Assembly: GCF_028331445.1 (NCBI RefSeq)
Contig: NZ_JAQMHX010000004.1
Span: forward strand, 1-64,000
Length of the DNA stretch: 64,000 bases
Direction of reading: 5' to 3'
Source of the DNA: Candidatus Phyllobacterium onerii
GTDB lineage: Bacteria; Pseudomonadota; Alphaproteobacteria; Rhizobiales; Rhizobiaceae
Position numbers and translations under genes: made by a program. Shown here in pieces: positions 33,767 through 44,004 of the stretch (positions within the stretch are counted from its first letter, which is position 1; the number at the start of each line of letters is the position of its first letter). A model generated the notes under the pieces. The model made no database searches. It was given only the letters and a program-made list of their open reading frames with translations, and was not told the origin of the DNA.

Positions 33767-34756
33767 ATGAAAAACAAAATCGCATTTTCGCTGGGGCTGG
33801 CCGCCATGACTTTGATGGCCGGTTCGGCGCTTGCCGCGGACAAGCTGGTACTCCAGCTGAAATGGGTCACGCAGGGCCAGTTTGCCGGCTATTACGTGGC
33901 AAAGGACAAGGGCTTCTACGAGGAAGCCGGGCTGGATGTGGAGATCAAGCCGGGCGGCCCCGACGTTGCTCCGCCACAGGTGATTGCAGGCGGTGGCGCT
34001 GATGTTGTGGTTGACTGGATGCCTTCGGCGTTGGCGACACGCGAAAAGGGCTTGCCGCTCGTCAACATCGCGCAGCCGTTCAAACGTTCGGGCATGATGC
34101 TGACCTGCCGCAAGGAGACCGGCATCACCAAGCCGGAAGACTTCAAAGGCAAGACGCTCGGCGTGTGGTTCGGTGGCAATGAATATCCATTTCTGTCGTG
34201 GATGAACCACCTTGGCCTCAAGACCGATGGCGGACCAGACGGCGTGACGGTTCTGAAGCAGGGCTTCAATGTCGATCCGCTGATCCAAAAGCAGGCCGAT
34301 TGCATTTCCACCATGACCTACAATGAATATTGGCAGGTGATCGACGCCGGGATCCCGGCGGATCAGCTTGTGACGTTCAAGTATGAGGACGAGAAGGTCG
34401 CGACGCTGGAGGATGGTCTCTACGTCCTGCAGAAGAGCCTGGACGATCCGAAAATGGTCGAAAAGCTCGCGAAGTTCGTCAAGGCTTCGATGAAAGGCTG
34501 GGACTACGCACGCGCCAATCCGGACGAAGCCGCGACCATTGTGCTCGACAATGACGCCAGTGGCGCCCAGACGGAAAAGCACCAGAAACGCATGGTCGCC
34601 GAGATCAACAAGCTGACGGAAGGTTCCGACGGCGTGCTCGATGTAGCGGCGGCGGAGCGCACGGTCGAGACATTGCTCGGCGGTGGTTCTGATCCGGTCA
34701 TCACCAAAAAGCCAGAAGGTGCCTGGACGACGAAAATCACGGATGCCGCGAAGTAA
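33767..34756 (+). CDS. ABC importer substrate-binding protein, NMT1/THI5-like
   Basis: A 329-residue periplasmic protein with a Sec signal peptide cut after about residue 23 (GSALAADK). The mature part begins KLVLQLKWVTQGQFAGYYVAKDKGFYEEAGLDVEI in family fashion and has ADVVVDWMPSALATREKG and LGVWFGGNEYPF. The NMT1/THI5-like fold binds pyrimidine precursors of thiamine, riboflavin or similar aromatic heterocycles; with dihydropyrimidinase genes in the same operon, a pyrimidine-like ligand is likely. AGAGGAGA precedes the ATG. Confidence 0.87.
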   Translation: MKNKIAFSLGLAAMTLMAGSALAADKLVLQLKWVTQGQFAGYYVAKDKGFYEEAGLDVEIKPGGPDVAPPQVIAGGGADVVVDWMPSALATREKGLPLVNIAQPFKRSGMMLTCRKETGITKPEDFKGKTLGVWFGGNEYPFLSWMNHLGLKTDGGPDGVTVLKQGFNVDPLIQKQADCISTMTYNEYWQVIDAGIPADQLVTFKYEDEKVATLEDGLYVLQKSLDDPKMVEKLAKFVKASMKGWDYARANPDEAATIVLDNDASGAQTEKHQKRMVAEINKLTEGSDGVLDVAAAERTVETLLGGGSDPVITKKPEGAWTTKITDAAK

Positions 34757-34769
34757 GTGGTGCGGTCTT

Positions 34770-34792
34770 ATCTCCCCCACACAGGGGGAGAT
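34770..34792. terminator. Stem-loop between convergent operons
   Basis: ATCTCCCCC and GGGGGAGAT form a perfect 9-base stem with a 5-base loop, in the 51 bases between the stops of the importer operon and ilvD. No run of T follows on either strand, so termination is likely but not certain. Confidence 0.5.
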
Positions 34793-34807
34793 TGGGAACC
34801 CGTTTGA

Positions 34808-36661
34808 CTATTCCCAATGATCCGGGATCTGCCGGACAGCGCCACGTGCGGCACTGGTCGCCATTGCACCATATGCCCGCAGTGCAGTGGTGATCTTGCG
34901 CTTGCGCTTTTCTTCCGGCTTCCACGCGGCCGTACCCTTGGCTTCCATATGGGCACGACGATCGGCAATGACAGCATCATCCACGGCTAGATGGATCTTG
35001 CGATTGGGGATATCAATATCGATGATATCACCCTCGTGAACGAGCGCGATCAGCCCGCCTTCGGCTGCTTCCGGCGAGACGTGACCGATGGAAAGGCCCG
35101 ACGATCCGCCCGAAAAGCGCCCGTCCGTCACAAGGGCACAAGCCTTGCCCAAGCCTTTCGATTTCAGATAACTGGTGGGATAGAGCATTTCCTGCATTCC
35201 CGGTCCGCCACGCGGGCCCTCGTAGCGGATCAGCACGATATCGCCGGGTTTGACGCCGCCATTCAGGATACCGAGCACAGCGCTGTCCTGGCTCTCGAAT
35301 ATGCGGGCGGGGCCGGAAAACTTGAGGATTGAATCGTCCACGCCTGCCGTTTTGACGATACAGCCATCCTCGGCGAGGTTGCCATAAAGCACCGCGAGCC
35401 CGCCATCCTTCGAATAGGCGTGTTCCAAGTTGCGGATGACGCCCTTTTCACGGTCGAGATCGACATCGGCGAAGCGGCGCTCCTGGCTGAAGGCGACCTG
35501 CGTTGGCACACCGCCCGGCGCGGCCATGAAGAAATCATGAACGGATTTGTTCTTGCTGCGAACGACATCCCAGCGATCGAGTGCCGCACCGAGATTGGCC
35601 GCATGCACCGAGTAAACCGATGTGTCGAGCAGTCCGGCCCGGTCGAGTTCACCCAGAATGCCCATGACACCGCCGGCGTGATGGACGTCTTCCATGTGAA
35701 CATTGGCTACCGCGGGCGCTACCTTGCAAAGAACCGGAACGCGGCGCGACAGGCGGTCGATATCCGCCATGGTGAAATCGATCTCGCCTTCATGCGCGGC
35801 AGCAAGCAGATGCAGAACCGTATTCGTTGACCCGCCCATGGCGATATCCAGCGTCATGGCGTTTTCGAATGCGGCAAACGATGCGATGGAGCGTGGCAGG
35901 GCAGTCTCGTCATCTTGTTCGTAATAGCGGCGAGCGAGATCCACAACGAGGTGCCCAGCCTCGACGAAGAGACGGCGCCGATCCGCATGGGTTGCCAGTG
36001 TCGAGCCGTTGCCCGGCAATGAAAGGCCAAGCGCCTCGGTCAGGCAATTCATCGAATTTGCCGTGAACATGCCGGAGCAGGAGCCGCAGGTCGGGCAGGC
36101 GGAGCGCTCGATTGCCTTGACCTCCTCATCGGAGATGCGGTCATCGGCAGCAGCAACCATGGCATCGACCAGATCGAGCTTCTTTTCCTTGTCATCCCAG
36201 ATAACCTTGCCAGCTTCCATTGGTCCGCCGGAAACGAACACGACCGGGATATTCAGGCGCAGTGCCGCCATCAGCATTCCGGGGGTTATCTTGTCGCAAT
36301 TGGAGATGCAGACCATCGCGTCGGCGCAGTGGGCATTGACCATATACTCGACGCTATCGGCGATGATCTCGCGGCTGGGGAGCGAATAGAGCATGCCGTC
36401 ATGACCCATCGCGATACCATCATCGACAGCGATCGTATTGAATTCCTTGGCGACGCCGCCCGCACTTTCGATCTCGCGCGCGACGAGTTGGCCCAGATCT
36501 TTCAAATGAACATGGCCTGGAACGAACTGTGTGAAAGAGTTGACCACCGCAATAATCGGCTTGCCGAAATCCTCGTCCTTCATGCCGGTCGCGCGCCAGA
36601 GCCCGCGGGCTCCTGCCATATTACGGCCATGTGTGGTTGTGCGTGAACGATAGGGCGGCAT
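34808..36661 (-). CDS. ilvD: Dihydroxy-acid dehydratase
   Basis: A 617-residue Fe-S dehydratase of branched-chain amino-acid synthesis, converting 2,3-dihydroxyisovalerate and its homologue to the 2-keto acids. It has [15 protein letters not shown], the cluster-binding cysteines in [12 protein letters not shown] and [38 protein letters not shown] and [19 protein letters not shown]. Length matches the E. coli enzyme (616). AGGA precedes the ATG. It is distinct from the sugar-acid dehydratase of the same superfamily at 45643-47445. Confidence 0.95.
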   Translation of the reverse strand: MPPYRSRTTTHGRNMAGARGLWRATGMKDEDFGKPIIAVVNSFTQFVPGHVHLKDLGQLVAREIESAGGVAKEFNTIAVDDGIAMGHDGMLYSLPSREIIADSVEYMVNAHCADAMVCISNCDKITPGMLMAALRLNIPVVFVSGGPMEAGKVIWDDKEKKLDLVDAMVAAADDRISDEEVKAIERSACPTCGSCSGMFTANSMNCLTEALGLSLPGNGSTLATHADRRRLFVEAGHLVVDLARRYYEQDDETALPRSIASFAAFENAMTLDIAMGGSTNTVLHLLAAAHEGEIDFTMADIDRLSRRVPVLCKVAPAVANVHMEDVHHAGGVMGILGELDRAGLLDTSVYSVHAANLGAALDRWDVVRSKNKSVHDFFMAAPGGVPTQVAFSQERRFADVDLDREKGVIRNLEHAYSKDGGLAVLYGNLAEDGCIVKTAGVDDSILKFSGPARIFESQDSAVLGILNGGVKPGDIVLIRYEGPRGGPGMQEMLYPTSYLKSKGLGKACALVTDGRFSGGSSGLSIGHVSPEAAEGGLIALVHEGDIIDIDIPNRKIHLAVDDAVIADRRAHMEAKGTAAWKPEEKRKRKITTALRAYGAMATSAARGAVRQIPDHWE

Positions 36662-36754
36662 CTGCGTAATTCCTGATGAAAAATTGCTGAGGAAGTATCT
36701 TTATAGAAAAACCACTTCCATGGCAAAAGAATGGAGGTTTGTTGCCCCGCAGGG

Positions 36755-36805
36755 CCGTTTTATTTCCAGTGATTACATAGGGAAGGTCGTGGGCGAATAA
36801 AACGG
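36755..36805. repeat. Inverted repeat, 10-bp arms
   Basis: CCGTTTTATT at 36755-36764 and its exact complement AATAAAACGG at 36796-36805, 31 bases apart, in the 160 bases between ilvD and the Lrp-like gene (both minus strand). It could be an operator for ilvD or part of the transcript end of the upstream gene. Confidence 0.4.
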
Positions 36806-36821
36806 GACGTAATGTCTCGGT

Positions 36822-37058
36822 TCAGAACGCTGTAAAGGTCATTGTCGTCAACGATCGAGCGATGCCGGTAATGTCGAGCACATTGTCATTGATGAATTTG
36901 CCGATATCCTGATCCTCGGGAATATAGATCTTCATCAGAAGGTCGTAGTCGCCGCTGGTCGAATAAAGCTCCGAGACGATTTCGCGTTCGAAAAGCGCAG
37001 CAGCCACCTCGTAGGTTTTGCCGGGAAAGCATTGCAGCTGCAGGAAGACGGGTTTCAT
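36822..37058 (-). CDS. Stand-alone Lrp/AsnC ligand-binding (RAM) domain protein
   Basis: A 78-residue protein consisting only of the effector-binding domain of Lrp/AsnC regulators: LQCFPGKTYEVAAALFE, SELYSTSGDYDLLMKIYIP and ITGIARSLTTMTFTAF. There is no DNA-binding domain. Such proteins form oligomers that bind amino acids and may influence full-length Lrp proteins. It lies upstream of ilvD in the same direction, which makes a link to branched-chain amino acids attractive but unproven. Confidence 0.85.
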   Translation of the reverse strand: MKPVFLQLQCFPGKTYEVAAALFEREIVSELYSTSGDYDLLMKIYIPEDQDIGKFINDNVLDITGIARSLTTMTFTAF

Positions 37059-37397
37059 AAAATTTCACTCCGGAGGTCAAGTCTAATCTCCATAGCCTAA
37101 TTTGCTTGCGCGCGCAGCGCAATTGCGCGTGAGGCAAACCCACGTCTCTGGATAGCTGTCATTACAAAGGCCTAACAAAAAGTGATTGCCGTGTCCGCCT
37201 CATACACGGCCCTTTTGTGGCTGTACTGCCACAAGCCAAGCTCTGCGGAACCTCGCACAACCTAATGCGGGTTGGCCTGCCTATTCCCCCATGTTATCGT
37301 TTTCTTAAGCTCGGGAGGCGAATTTTATCGATCGCAGGTAAGGTTTTTCCGTATCCGCGGCGTATGTGTGTGTCTGAGTTGGGGATTTTACTGGTTG
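37059..37397. other. Divergent promoter region before tamA
   Basis: About 340 bases between the Lrp-like gene (minus) and tamA (plus). It contains GCGCAATTGCGC, a perfect 12-base palindrome, near 37115-37130. An in-frame extension of tamA back to 37272 gives no signal peptide and is taken as non-coding. No RNA gene was recognised. Confidence 0.4.
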
Positions 37398-39326
37398 ATG
37401 GACTTCAAGCGCCCACAGGCCAGTTTGTTTGGTGCAGCCCTTTTGGCCTGTACGGCGCTCGTTTCGCCCGCCCATGCATTCGACCTTTTTGGTATTCATC
37501 TTTGGGGTGCCAAGAAAGATGCCGATGCCGATGCGGTGATCGCTGATCCACACAAATACACCGTTGAAATATCTTCAGACGAAGACAAGGACACCAAAAA
37601 GCTGGTCGAAGGGGCTTCCAGCCTCATCGCAGACGAGGACAAGCCTGCTTCGGGGGCGGCTGGATTGCTCGCCAAGGCGCGGGGTGATTATCGCCGGATT
37701 CTCGGTGCGCTGTATGCAGAGGGCCGCTATGGCGGCACGATCAGCATCAAGGTCGATGGGCGTGAAGCCAGCGATATTCCTCCCGACGCTGATCTGGCCA
37801 ACCCGGCACCCGTGGTGATTTCCGTCGATCCCGGACCGCAGTTCCTGTTCGCTACTGCCCGTGTCGAGAACATGGCCCCGCCCACACTCGACCGGAAGGA
37901 CATGGTTGACCGGCCGGAAAAGCAAGGATTTGCGCCCGGCGATATCGCGAGGTCAACGGCGATCGTCAAGGCGGAACGGCTTGCCGTAGATGCGTGGCGC
38001 GAGCAGGGCCACCCGAAAGCGAAGATCGTATCGCGCAACGTGCTAGCGGATCACGACAACAACAAGGTCGACGCAACGATCGACGTCGATCCGGACCGTC
38101 GCGCGGCCTTTGGTCCCGTTAGGGTGACTGGCACCGAGCGCATGGATCCCGAGTTCGTCGCCTTCATCACTGGTCTGCAACCGGGTGTCGAGTACGACCC
38201 AGACGAAATCGAGCGGGCAAAGAAGCGCCTATCGCGCCTCGAAGTGTTCCGTTCGGCCCGCATCGAAGAAGCTGACGCGATTACTGATAACGGTTTGTTG
38301 CCGATCACGGTCGCCGTCCAGGAACAAAAGCTGCGGCGCTTCGGTCTCGGCGGATCATATTCGACGCTGGACGGTGCAGGTCTGGATGCTTATTGGCTTC
38401 ACCGCAACCTGTTCGGACGTGCCGAACGCCTGCGGTTTGATGCCAAGATCGGTGGCATTGGCGCACAATCCTATAGTCCCGAGGATTATAACTACACGCT
38501 CGGCGTGACCTTCACCAAACCCGGTGTCTATACGCCCGATACGGATTTCTTTTCGTCCCTGATTGGCAGGCGGGAAGTCTTGGATGCCTATACCCAGACT
38601 TCGATCACAGCCGAAGCAGGTTTCACGCAGATTTTCTCGGATGAACTGACCGGCAAGATTAGCGCGATTGTCTCCAAGTCACGCTTCGACGATGATTTCT
38701 TCGGCAAGCGGGATTTCTTGACTGCCGGCCTCCTCGGCGGTCTTACCTATGACAGTCGCGACAGCAAGGTCGATCCTTCACGAGGCTATTTCCTTGAGGG
38801 ACTGATTTCGCCATTCTATGAATTCGAGTACGGCAATTTCGCTACCAAATTCACTGCCGAAGGCCGCACCTATTACAGTTTCGATGCCGACAACCGCTTT
38901 ATTCTTGCTGGACGCCTGAAACTTGGCTCCATCGTTGGCGCCGAGGTTTCTGAATTGCCGCCGGACCAGCTATTCTTTGCCGGTGGTGGTGGCTCGATCC
39001 GCGGCTATGCCTATCGCAATGTCGGCGTCAACGTGACCCGTGATGGCGAGACATTTGTCATTGGCGGTCGCTCGCTGGTCGAAAGCTCGGTCGAAGCGCG
39101 CATCCGCATGACCGATACGATCGGCGTCGTTGGCTTTGTTGATGCCGGCTATGTCGGCGAAGAGTCGTTTCCTGATTTCGCCGATCGGATGCGGCTCGGC
39201 GTTGGCGCTGGTCTGCGCTATAATACCGGCCTCGGTCCAATACGACTCGATTTCGCTGTGCCGCTCGATCGAACGAGCGACGATCCCGATTTTGCTTTCT
39301 ACGTTGGCATAGGACAGGCGTTTTGA
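37398..39326 (+). CDS. tamA: Translocation and assembly module protein TamA
   Basis: A 642-residue outer-membrane protein of the Omp85/BamA superfamily. The ATG at 37398 gives a signal peptide (LFGAALLACTALVSPAHA). POTRA domains fill about residues 70-310 (FGPVRVTGTERMDPEFVAFI is a clear strand-helix start). The C-terminal barrel carries FFAGGGGSIRGYAYRNVG, the conserved VRGY-type loop-6 motif, and ends with the strand signal LDRTSDDPDFAFYVGIGQAF. With TamB it helps insert proteins or move lipids to the outer membrane. It overlaps tamB by 4 bases. Confidence 0.9.
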   Translation: MDFKRPQASLFGAALLACTALVSPAHAFDLFGIHLWGAKKDADADAVIADPHKYTVEISSDEDKDTKKLVEGASSLIADEDKPASGAAGLLAKARGDYRRILGALYAEGRYGGTISIKVDGREASDIPPDADLANPAPVVISVDPGPQFLFATARVENMAPPTLDRKDMVDRPEKQGFAPGDIARSTAIVKAERLAVDAWREQGHPKAKIVSRNVLADHDNNKVDATIDVDPDRRAAFGPVRVTGTERMDPEFVAFITGLQPGVEYDPDEIERAKKRLSRLEVFRSARIEEADAITDNGLLPITVAVQEQKLRRFGLGGSYSTLDGAGLDAYWLHRNLFGRAERLRFDAKIGGIGAQSYSPEDYNYTLGVTFTKPGVYTPDTDFFSSLIGRREVLDAYTQTSITAEAGFTQIFSDELTGKISAIVSKSRFDDDFFGKRDFLTAGLLGGLTYDSRDSKVDPSRGYFLEGLISPFYEFEYGNFATKFTAEGRTYYSFDADNRFILAGRLKLGSIVGAEVSELPPDQLFFAGGGGSIRGYAYRNVGVNVTRDGETFVIGGRSLVESSVEARIRMTDTIGVVGFVDAGYVGEESFPDFADRMRLGVGAGLRYNTGLGPIRLDFAVPLDRTSDDPDFAFYVGIGQAF

Positions 39327-42300
39327 CCCGGATTATCGCAGCTCTCTTTCTCCTGCTCTTTATGAGCCCTATCCTCGCGCCAGATGCGCAGGCTCAGGAC
39401 TCTGCAAGCGCCGAAGCTGAGAAATCATATTTTCTGAGCTTCGTACAGAATCAGCTGTCCACGCCTAACCGGCAGATCGTCATTTCCGGTATTCAGGGTG
39501 TTCTCTCCTCCGAAGCCAGCATCGGCAGCATCACGGTTGCCGACCGCGATGGTATCTGGCTGAGGGTCACCAATGCCAGGATAGTCTGGAGCCGGCTTGC
39601 ATTGCTGCGGGGCCGGCTGGATATCAATACGCTCGCTGCCGATCGTATCGATATCCTGCGCAAGCCGTTGCCGGACGAGAGCCTACCTTCTCCGGAGGCC
39701 ACGGGTTTTAGCCTGCCGGAACTGCCGCTGGCGGTGATCCTGCAGCAGCTGAATATAGGGCGCATCGCTTTTGGCGATGGTGTTTTTGGTCTGAAGTCCG
39801 AAATTTCGCTTGCCGGCAATCTGACGCTCGAAAGCGGGTCGCTGGATTCGAACTTGCAAGTGCAACGCCTCGATGGACCGGGCGGCGAATTCCGAATCAA
39901 GGCTGCTTATGCCAATCAAAGTCAGCAGCTCGATCTCGACTTGACCTTGAATGAGCCGCAAAATGGCATCGTTGCCAATCTCCTCAACATCGAAGGCAAA
40001 CCGCGAGTTGCTCTCGCACTGAAAGGCTCGGGCCCACTCAGCGATCTCCTGTTGCAACTGACGCTCGATGCGGCAGGCAAGCGGGTGCTCACCGGCGACA
40101 CCAAACTCGACCGCCAGAGCGATGGGCTTGGTTTCAAGACCAATCTCAACGGTGAAATCGCGGCGCTGATCCCGCCGATTTTTCGGGATTTCTTCGGCAA
40201 TGAAACGACACTGATTGTCAATGGCGTGATGCGCGACGCCGGCGGCGTGGGGCTGGACCGCCTGAACATCAAGAGCAATGCTCTGGTGCTCGATGCGAAC
40301 GGCGAAACGACGAATGACGGCTTTCTGAAGCGCTTGAAGGTCGATGCGACAATCGCCGATCCGACCGGCAAGAAGGTAATTTTGCCTGTCAAAGGTGGGC
40401 AAACTACGGTCGACAAGGCCGTGCTGGCGGTAGGTTTTGGGACGAGCACCAACAATGATTGGTCGAGCACCGTCGAAGTGACCAACTTCACCACGGATAG
40501 CTTTGCCTCGAAATCCATCAATCTCGTCGCTAAAGGTCTCGCGGAGAACATCGACGATCCCAAGGCTCGCTCGCTCACCTATGATGTGACTGGCGAAGTC
40601 GCCGGCATCACGGCCACGCGCGCTGATATCGCCGAAGCCTTGGGGGAATTGATCCAGCTTAAGATCAACGGCGGCTGGAAAGCCGGAACGCCCGTCAATC
40701 TGAAGCAGGCATTGATTGCAGCAAACGGGTTCAGCACGGCTCTGGCCGGGACCATCGACAAGTTTGCCTACCGGGGCGACATTTTCGTCAAGGCTTCGAG
40801 CCTCGCGCCGTTTTCGGCCCTGGTGGGGCGCGATCTCGCCGGGGCGATCGACCTTAAAGCCAATGGCCTTGTCGAGGCGCTTACCGGGGGCTTCGACCTC
40901 ATGCTCGATGGCCATGCCACCGGCATGACACTCGGCATCGATGCGGCAGACAAGGTGCTGGCGGGTGAAACGCGGATCACTGGCGGTGTGGCGCGCGGCG
41001 AAGCCGGGCTGAGCGCGAAGAACTTCCGGGTCGAAAATCCGCAAACGTTGGTAACGGCCAACGGAACTTTCGCGACGGGTGCCGCGAACTTCGATTTCGG
41101 CCTCGACCTCACCGATCTAGCGCTCTTGTCGGAAAAAGCAGGTGGCGAACTCAAGGTCAAAGGCAGCGCGCGCGGCCAGGACAATATCATCGCCCTCGCT
41201 TTTAATGCCGGGGTCCCTGAAGGAACGCTTTCCGGTCGCAAGCTGACGCAGGGCGATCTGACCTTCAACGGCACGCTCTACAAGGACATCGTCGATGGCA
41301 AGGTCTCGGGTCTTGCCTTCCTCGATGGTATTCGCGCCGACCTTGCAACGGAAATCGCGCTGCGCCAAGACGAAAAGCGGCTGACCAATATCTCCTTCAT
41401 CGCAGGCGGCACTCGGCTGCGCGGTGATGTTGCGCAGTCGAAACAAGGCCTCTACAACGGCAACCTGACACTTGCCTCCAGCGATGTCTCGACAGCTGCA
41501 GCGCTGTTTCTTGTCGAGGCGACCGGCAAGGCCGATGCCACCATCGCCCTCTCGCATGACGACGAGAAACAGAACGTCGATATCAAGGGTCAGATCGACA
41601 ATCTCAAGGCCAATGATATCATCGTCGGCAAGGCAGCGATCGCATTGGCTGCCCAGGACATTTTCAAGGTTCCCTCGGCGAACGGCAGTGTAACTGCATC
41701 GGATGTTTCGGCCTCGGGCATCGTCGTCAACAATCTTGATGCACAGGCAACTCAGGATGGCAAAACCACCAATTTCAAGCTGAACGCCGGCTTGAACAAT
41801 GGCGCAAGGACGTCACTTCAGGGCGCCTTGCAGCCGACGGACAAGGGCTATCTTCTGTCGCTGGCCAACGCCGAGCTTACCCGCGGCGCGCTCGCTGCGC
41901 GGCTGGTGCAGCCCGCCGCCATCAATGTTGCCGGCAGTAATGTGTCCTTTGGCGATATCGTGCTCGACGTTGGGCAGGGCAGGGTTACAGTCGGCGGCGA
42001 AGTGGCGGAAACGCTCAACCTTGCAGTCGCGATTCAAAGATTGCCGCTCGATATCGCCAATACTATTAAACCCGACCTTGGACTTGGCGGCGAGATCAAT
42101 GGCACAGCGAAGATCGGGGGCACCAAGCAAAGGCCTGACGTGAATTTTGACATGCAGGCCCGCGGCATCACCGCCGCAGCACTTAAAAAAGCCGGACTCG
42201 ACGCGCTCAATCTTGATGCCAAGGGCACGTCGACCACGGACCAGCTCAATGTCGATGCGCACCTGACCGGGGCGGGCGGGCTGGATGCTTCGGCAAGGGG

Positions 42301-43945
42301 CTCTGTACCGCTGGCACAAGGACAACTCGGCGTTGATTTCGATCTGAAGAGCTTCCCGTTGACGGCCCTGAATGGCGTCGTCAAAAACCAGAATCTTGCT
42401 GGGGTTATCTCCGGCAGGAGCCGGGTCACCGGTACGTTGCAAAGACCCAATGCCGAGTTTGACCTGAAAGGCGCCGGACTTTCGGCCAGGCCGTTGCAGG
42501 AGGCGGGGTTGAGCCCGTTGCAGCTTGCGGCAGCCGGCCGTTTTGCCAACAATACGCTGACGCTTTCCTCGGCCAAAGTCGATGGCCCACAAGGGTTTAC
42601 GGTTTCGGCAAGTGGCAATGTTCCGGTGTCCGGGTCCGGCCTCGGCATCAACGTCACGGGCAATATTCCCTTGTCGTTGGCCAACCGCTTCCTTGCGGAT
42701 CGAGGCACTCAGGCCAGAGGAAACATCGACCTGACGGCTTCGATCTCCGGCAGCTTCGCGCAGCCGCAGATCAGAGGCATGTTCTCCGCGAATGGTGCCG
42801 AGGTTGTAGATCCGGAGGCCAATATCCGCTTGCAGCGCATCACCCTACTCGGCAGCATGGAGGGAACCACGGTCACCATCCGTACGTTCAATGCGAGCCT
42901 GTCGACCGGCGGCACCATCAGCGCAACCGGGACGATTTCGACCGATGCGGCCGCCAACTTTCCTGCCAACATCGATATCAAGCTGGACAGGGCGCGCTAT
43001 GTGGATGGCACTCTGGTTGCGGCAACAGTGACCGGTGCACTCGCGGTCAAGGGGCCTCTCACTCGGGATCCTGTTATCTCCGGCAACATCAATATCGACC
43101 GGGCGGAAATTACCGTGCCCGAAAGCTTTGGCGGCTCTTCTGCCGTTATCGATGTCAAGCACAAGGATCCGTCAAAGGCGGTTGAGCAGACGTTGAAACG
43201 CGCCAAGGCCGACCAGCCACAGGTGGCAACGCCAACAGCACGTCCAAGCGTCGTGCGGCTCGATATAAACGTCACCGCGCCCAACAAGATTTTCATTCGC
43301 GGTCGTGGTCTCGATGCGGAAATCGGCGGTTCCGTGCGGATCACCGGTCCGGCGACGAACGTCCAGCCGGTCGGTGCATTCGATCTCATTCGCGGCCGCC
43401 TTGGAATTCTTGGCCAGCGCATCACTTTCACCGAAGGCCAGGTCACACTGGTCGGCGATCTCGATCCGGAAATCAATTTCGTTGCCAGTACGCAGGGCTC
43501 TGACATCACCGTGAACGTCATGGTGAGAGGCCGTGTGTCGGACTTGCAGATCACTTTCTCGTCACAGCCCGAATTGCCGCAGGACGAGGTCATGGCCCGG
43601 CTGATCTTCAACCGCTCCATCAGCGAATTGTCCGCATTCCAGGTTGCGCGGCTCGCTGCGGCGGCAGCAGAACTTGCCGGTGGTTCGAACTCGTCGTTGC
43701 TGAACAGTCTGCGCAAGAACACCGGGCTCGATGACCTTGATGTCGTTACTGACAGTAAGGGCAACGCCGGCGTGCGCGCCGGCCGCTATATCCGTGACAA
43801 TGTCTATCTGGGCGTCGAGGCCGGCGCAGCGGGTTCCACCAAGGGCACCATCAATCTCGATATTACGCCGAACCTCAAAGCCAAGGGCTCAGTAGGAGCC
43901 GATGGCGATTCCGGCGCAGGATTGTTCTTCGAAAAGGACTACTAG
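39323..43945 (+). CDS. tamB: Translocation and assembly module protein TamB
   Basis: A 1540-residue periplasm-spanning protein. It begins at a TTG in a TTGA overlap with the tamA stop; the first 24 residues (IIAALFLLLFMSPILAPDAQA) are a membrane anchor or signal. The middle 1100 residues are repetitive beta-rich sequence typical of the long hydrophobic groove. The C-terminal DUF490 domain has VQPVGAFDLIRGRLGILGQRI, QPELPQDEVMARLIFNRSI and ends KGSVGADGDSGAGLFFEKDY. It bridges inner and outer membranes with TamA; recent work on the family favours phospholipid transport. Confidence 0.92.
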   Translation: MTRIIAALFLLLFMSPILAPDAQAQDSASAEAEKSYFLSFVQNQLSTPNRQIVISGIQGVLSSEASIGSITVADRDGIWLRVTNARIVWSRLALLRGRLDINTLAADRIDILRKPLPDESLPSPEATGFSLPELPLAVILQQLNIGRIAFGDGVFGLKSEISLAGNLTLESGSLDSNLQVQRLDGPGGEFRIKAAYANQSQQLDLDLTLNEPQNGIVANLLNIEGKPRVALALKGSGPLSDLLLQLTLDAAGKRVLTGDTKLDRQSDGLGFKTNLNGEIAALIPPIFRDFFGNETTLIVNGVMRDAGGVGLDRLNIKSNALVLDANGETTNDGFLKRLKVDATIADPTGKKVILPVKGGQTTVDKAVLAVGFGTSTNNDWSSTVEVTNFTTDSFASKSINLVAKGLAENIDDPKARSLTYDVTGEVAGITATRADIAEALGELIQLKINGGWKAGTPVNLKQALIAANGFSTALAGTIDKFAYRGDIFVKASSLAPFSALVGRDLAGAIDLKANGLVEALTGGFDLMLDGHATGMTLGIDAADKVLAGETRITGGVARGEAGLSAKNFRVENPQTLVTANGTFATGAANFDFGLDLTDLALLSEKAGGELKVKGSARGQDNIIALAFNAGVPEGTLSGRKLTQGDLTFNGTLYKDIVDGKVSGLAFLDGIRADLATEIALRQDEKRLTNISFIAGGTRLRGDVAQSKQGLYNGNLTLASSDVSTAAALFLVEATGKADATIALSHDDEKQNVDIKGQIDNLKANDIIVGKAAIALAAQDIFKVPSANGSVTASDVSASGIVVNNLDAQATQDGKTTNFKLNAGLNNGARTSLQGALQPTDKGYLLSLANAELTRGALAARLVQPAAINVAGSNVSFGDIVLDVGQGRVTVGGEVAETLNLAVAIQRLPLDIANTIKPDLGLGGEINGTAKIGGTKQRPDVNFDMQARGITAAALKKAGLDALNLDAKGTSTTDQLNVDAHLTGAGGLDASARGSVPLAQGQLGVDFDLKSFPLTALNGVVKNQNLAGVISGRSRVTGTLQRPNAEFDLKGAGLSARPLQEAGLSPLQLAAAGRFANNTLTLSSAKVDGPQGFTVSASGNVPVSGSGLGINVTGNIPLSLANRFLADRGTQARGNIDLTASISGSFAQPQIRGMFSANGAEVVDPEANIRLQRITLLGSMEGTTVTIRTFNASLSTGGTISATGTISTDAAANFPANIDIKLDRARYVDGTLVAATVTGALAVKGPLTRDPVISGNINIDRAEITVPESFGGSSAVIDVKHKDPSKAVEQTLKRAKADQPQVATPTARPSVVRLDINVTAPNKIFIRGRGLDAEIGGSVRITGPATNVQPVGAFDLIRGRLGILGQRITFTEGQVTLVGDLDPEINFVASTQGSDITVNVMVRGRVSDLQITFSSQPELPQDEVMARLIFNRSISELSAFQVARLAAAAAELAGGSNSSLLNSLRKNTGLDDLDVVTDSKGNAGVRAGRYIRDNVYLGVEAGAAGSTKGTINLDITPNLKAKGSVGADGDSGAGLFFEKDY

Positions 43946-43951
43946 CCTGTA

Positions 43952-43990
43952 CTATCCCCCCGTCCGACCAATGGTCGGATGAGGGGGTAG
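43952..43990. terminator. Stem-loop between tamB and FAH-family gene
   Basis: CTATCCCCCC-G-TCCGACC pairs with GGTCGGA-TGA-GGGGGTAG around a 3-base loop, with a small bulge. It fills the gap between two convergent genes and could end transcripts from both sides, though there is no T-run. Confidence 0.5.
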
Positions 43991-44004
43991 CTTGCTACTG
44001 TCAA

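Noticed and set aside
32629-34002. 457-codon plus-strand frame across two ABC genes
   Set aside because: It spans the permease 2-binding protein boundary in another frame and is rich in Arg, Gly and Cys, as expected of a shadow.
33671-34780. 369-codon antisense frame over the NMT1/THI5-like gene
   Set aside because: Shadow of a well-supported binding protein with signal peptide and good ribosome-binding site.
39683-41044. 453-codon open frame antisense to tamB
   Set aside because: It is a GC-rich shadow of the TamB reading frame with no ribosome-binding site or protein-family resemblance.
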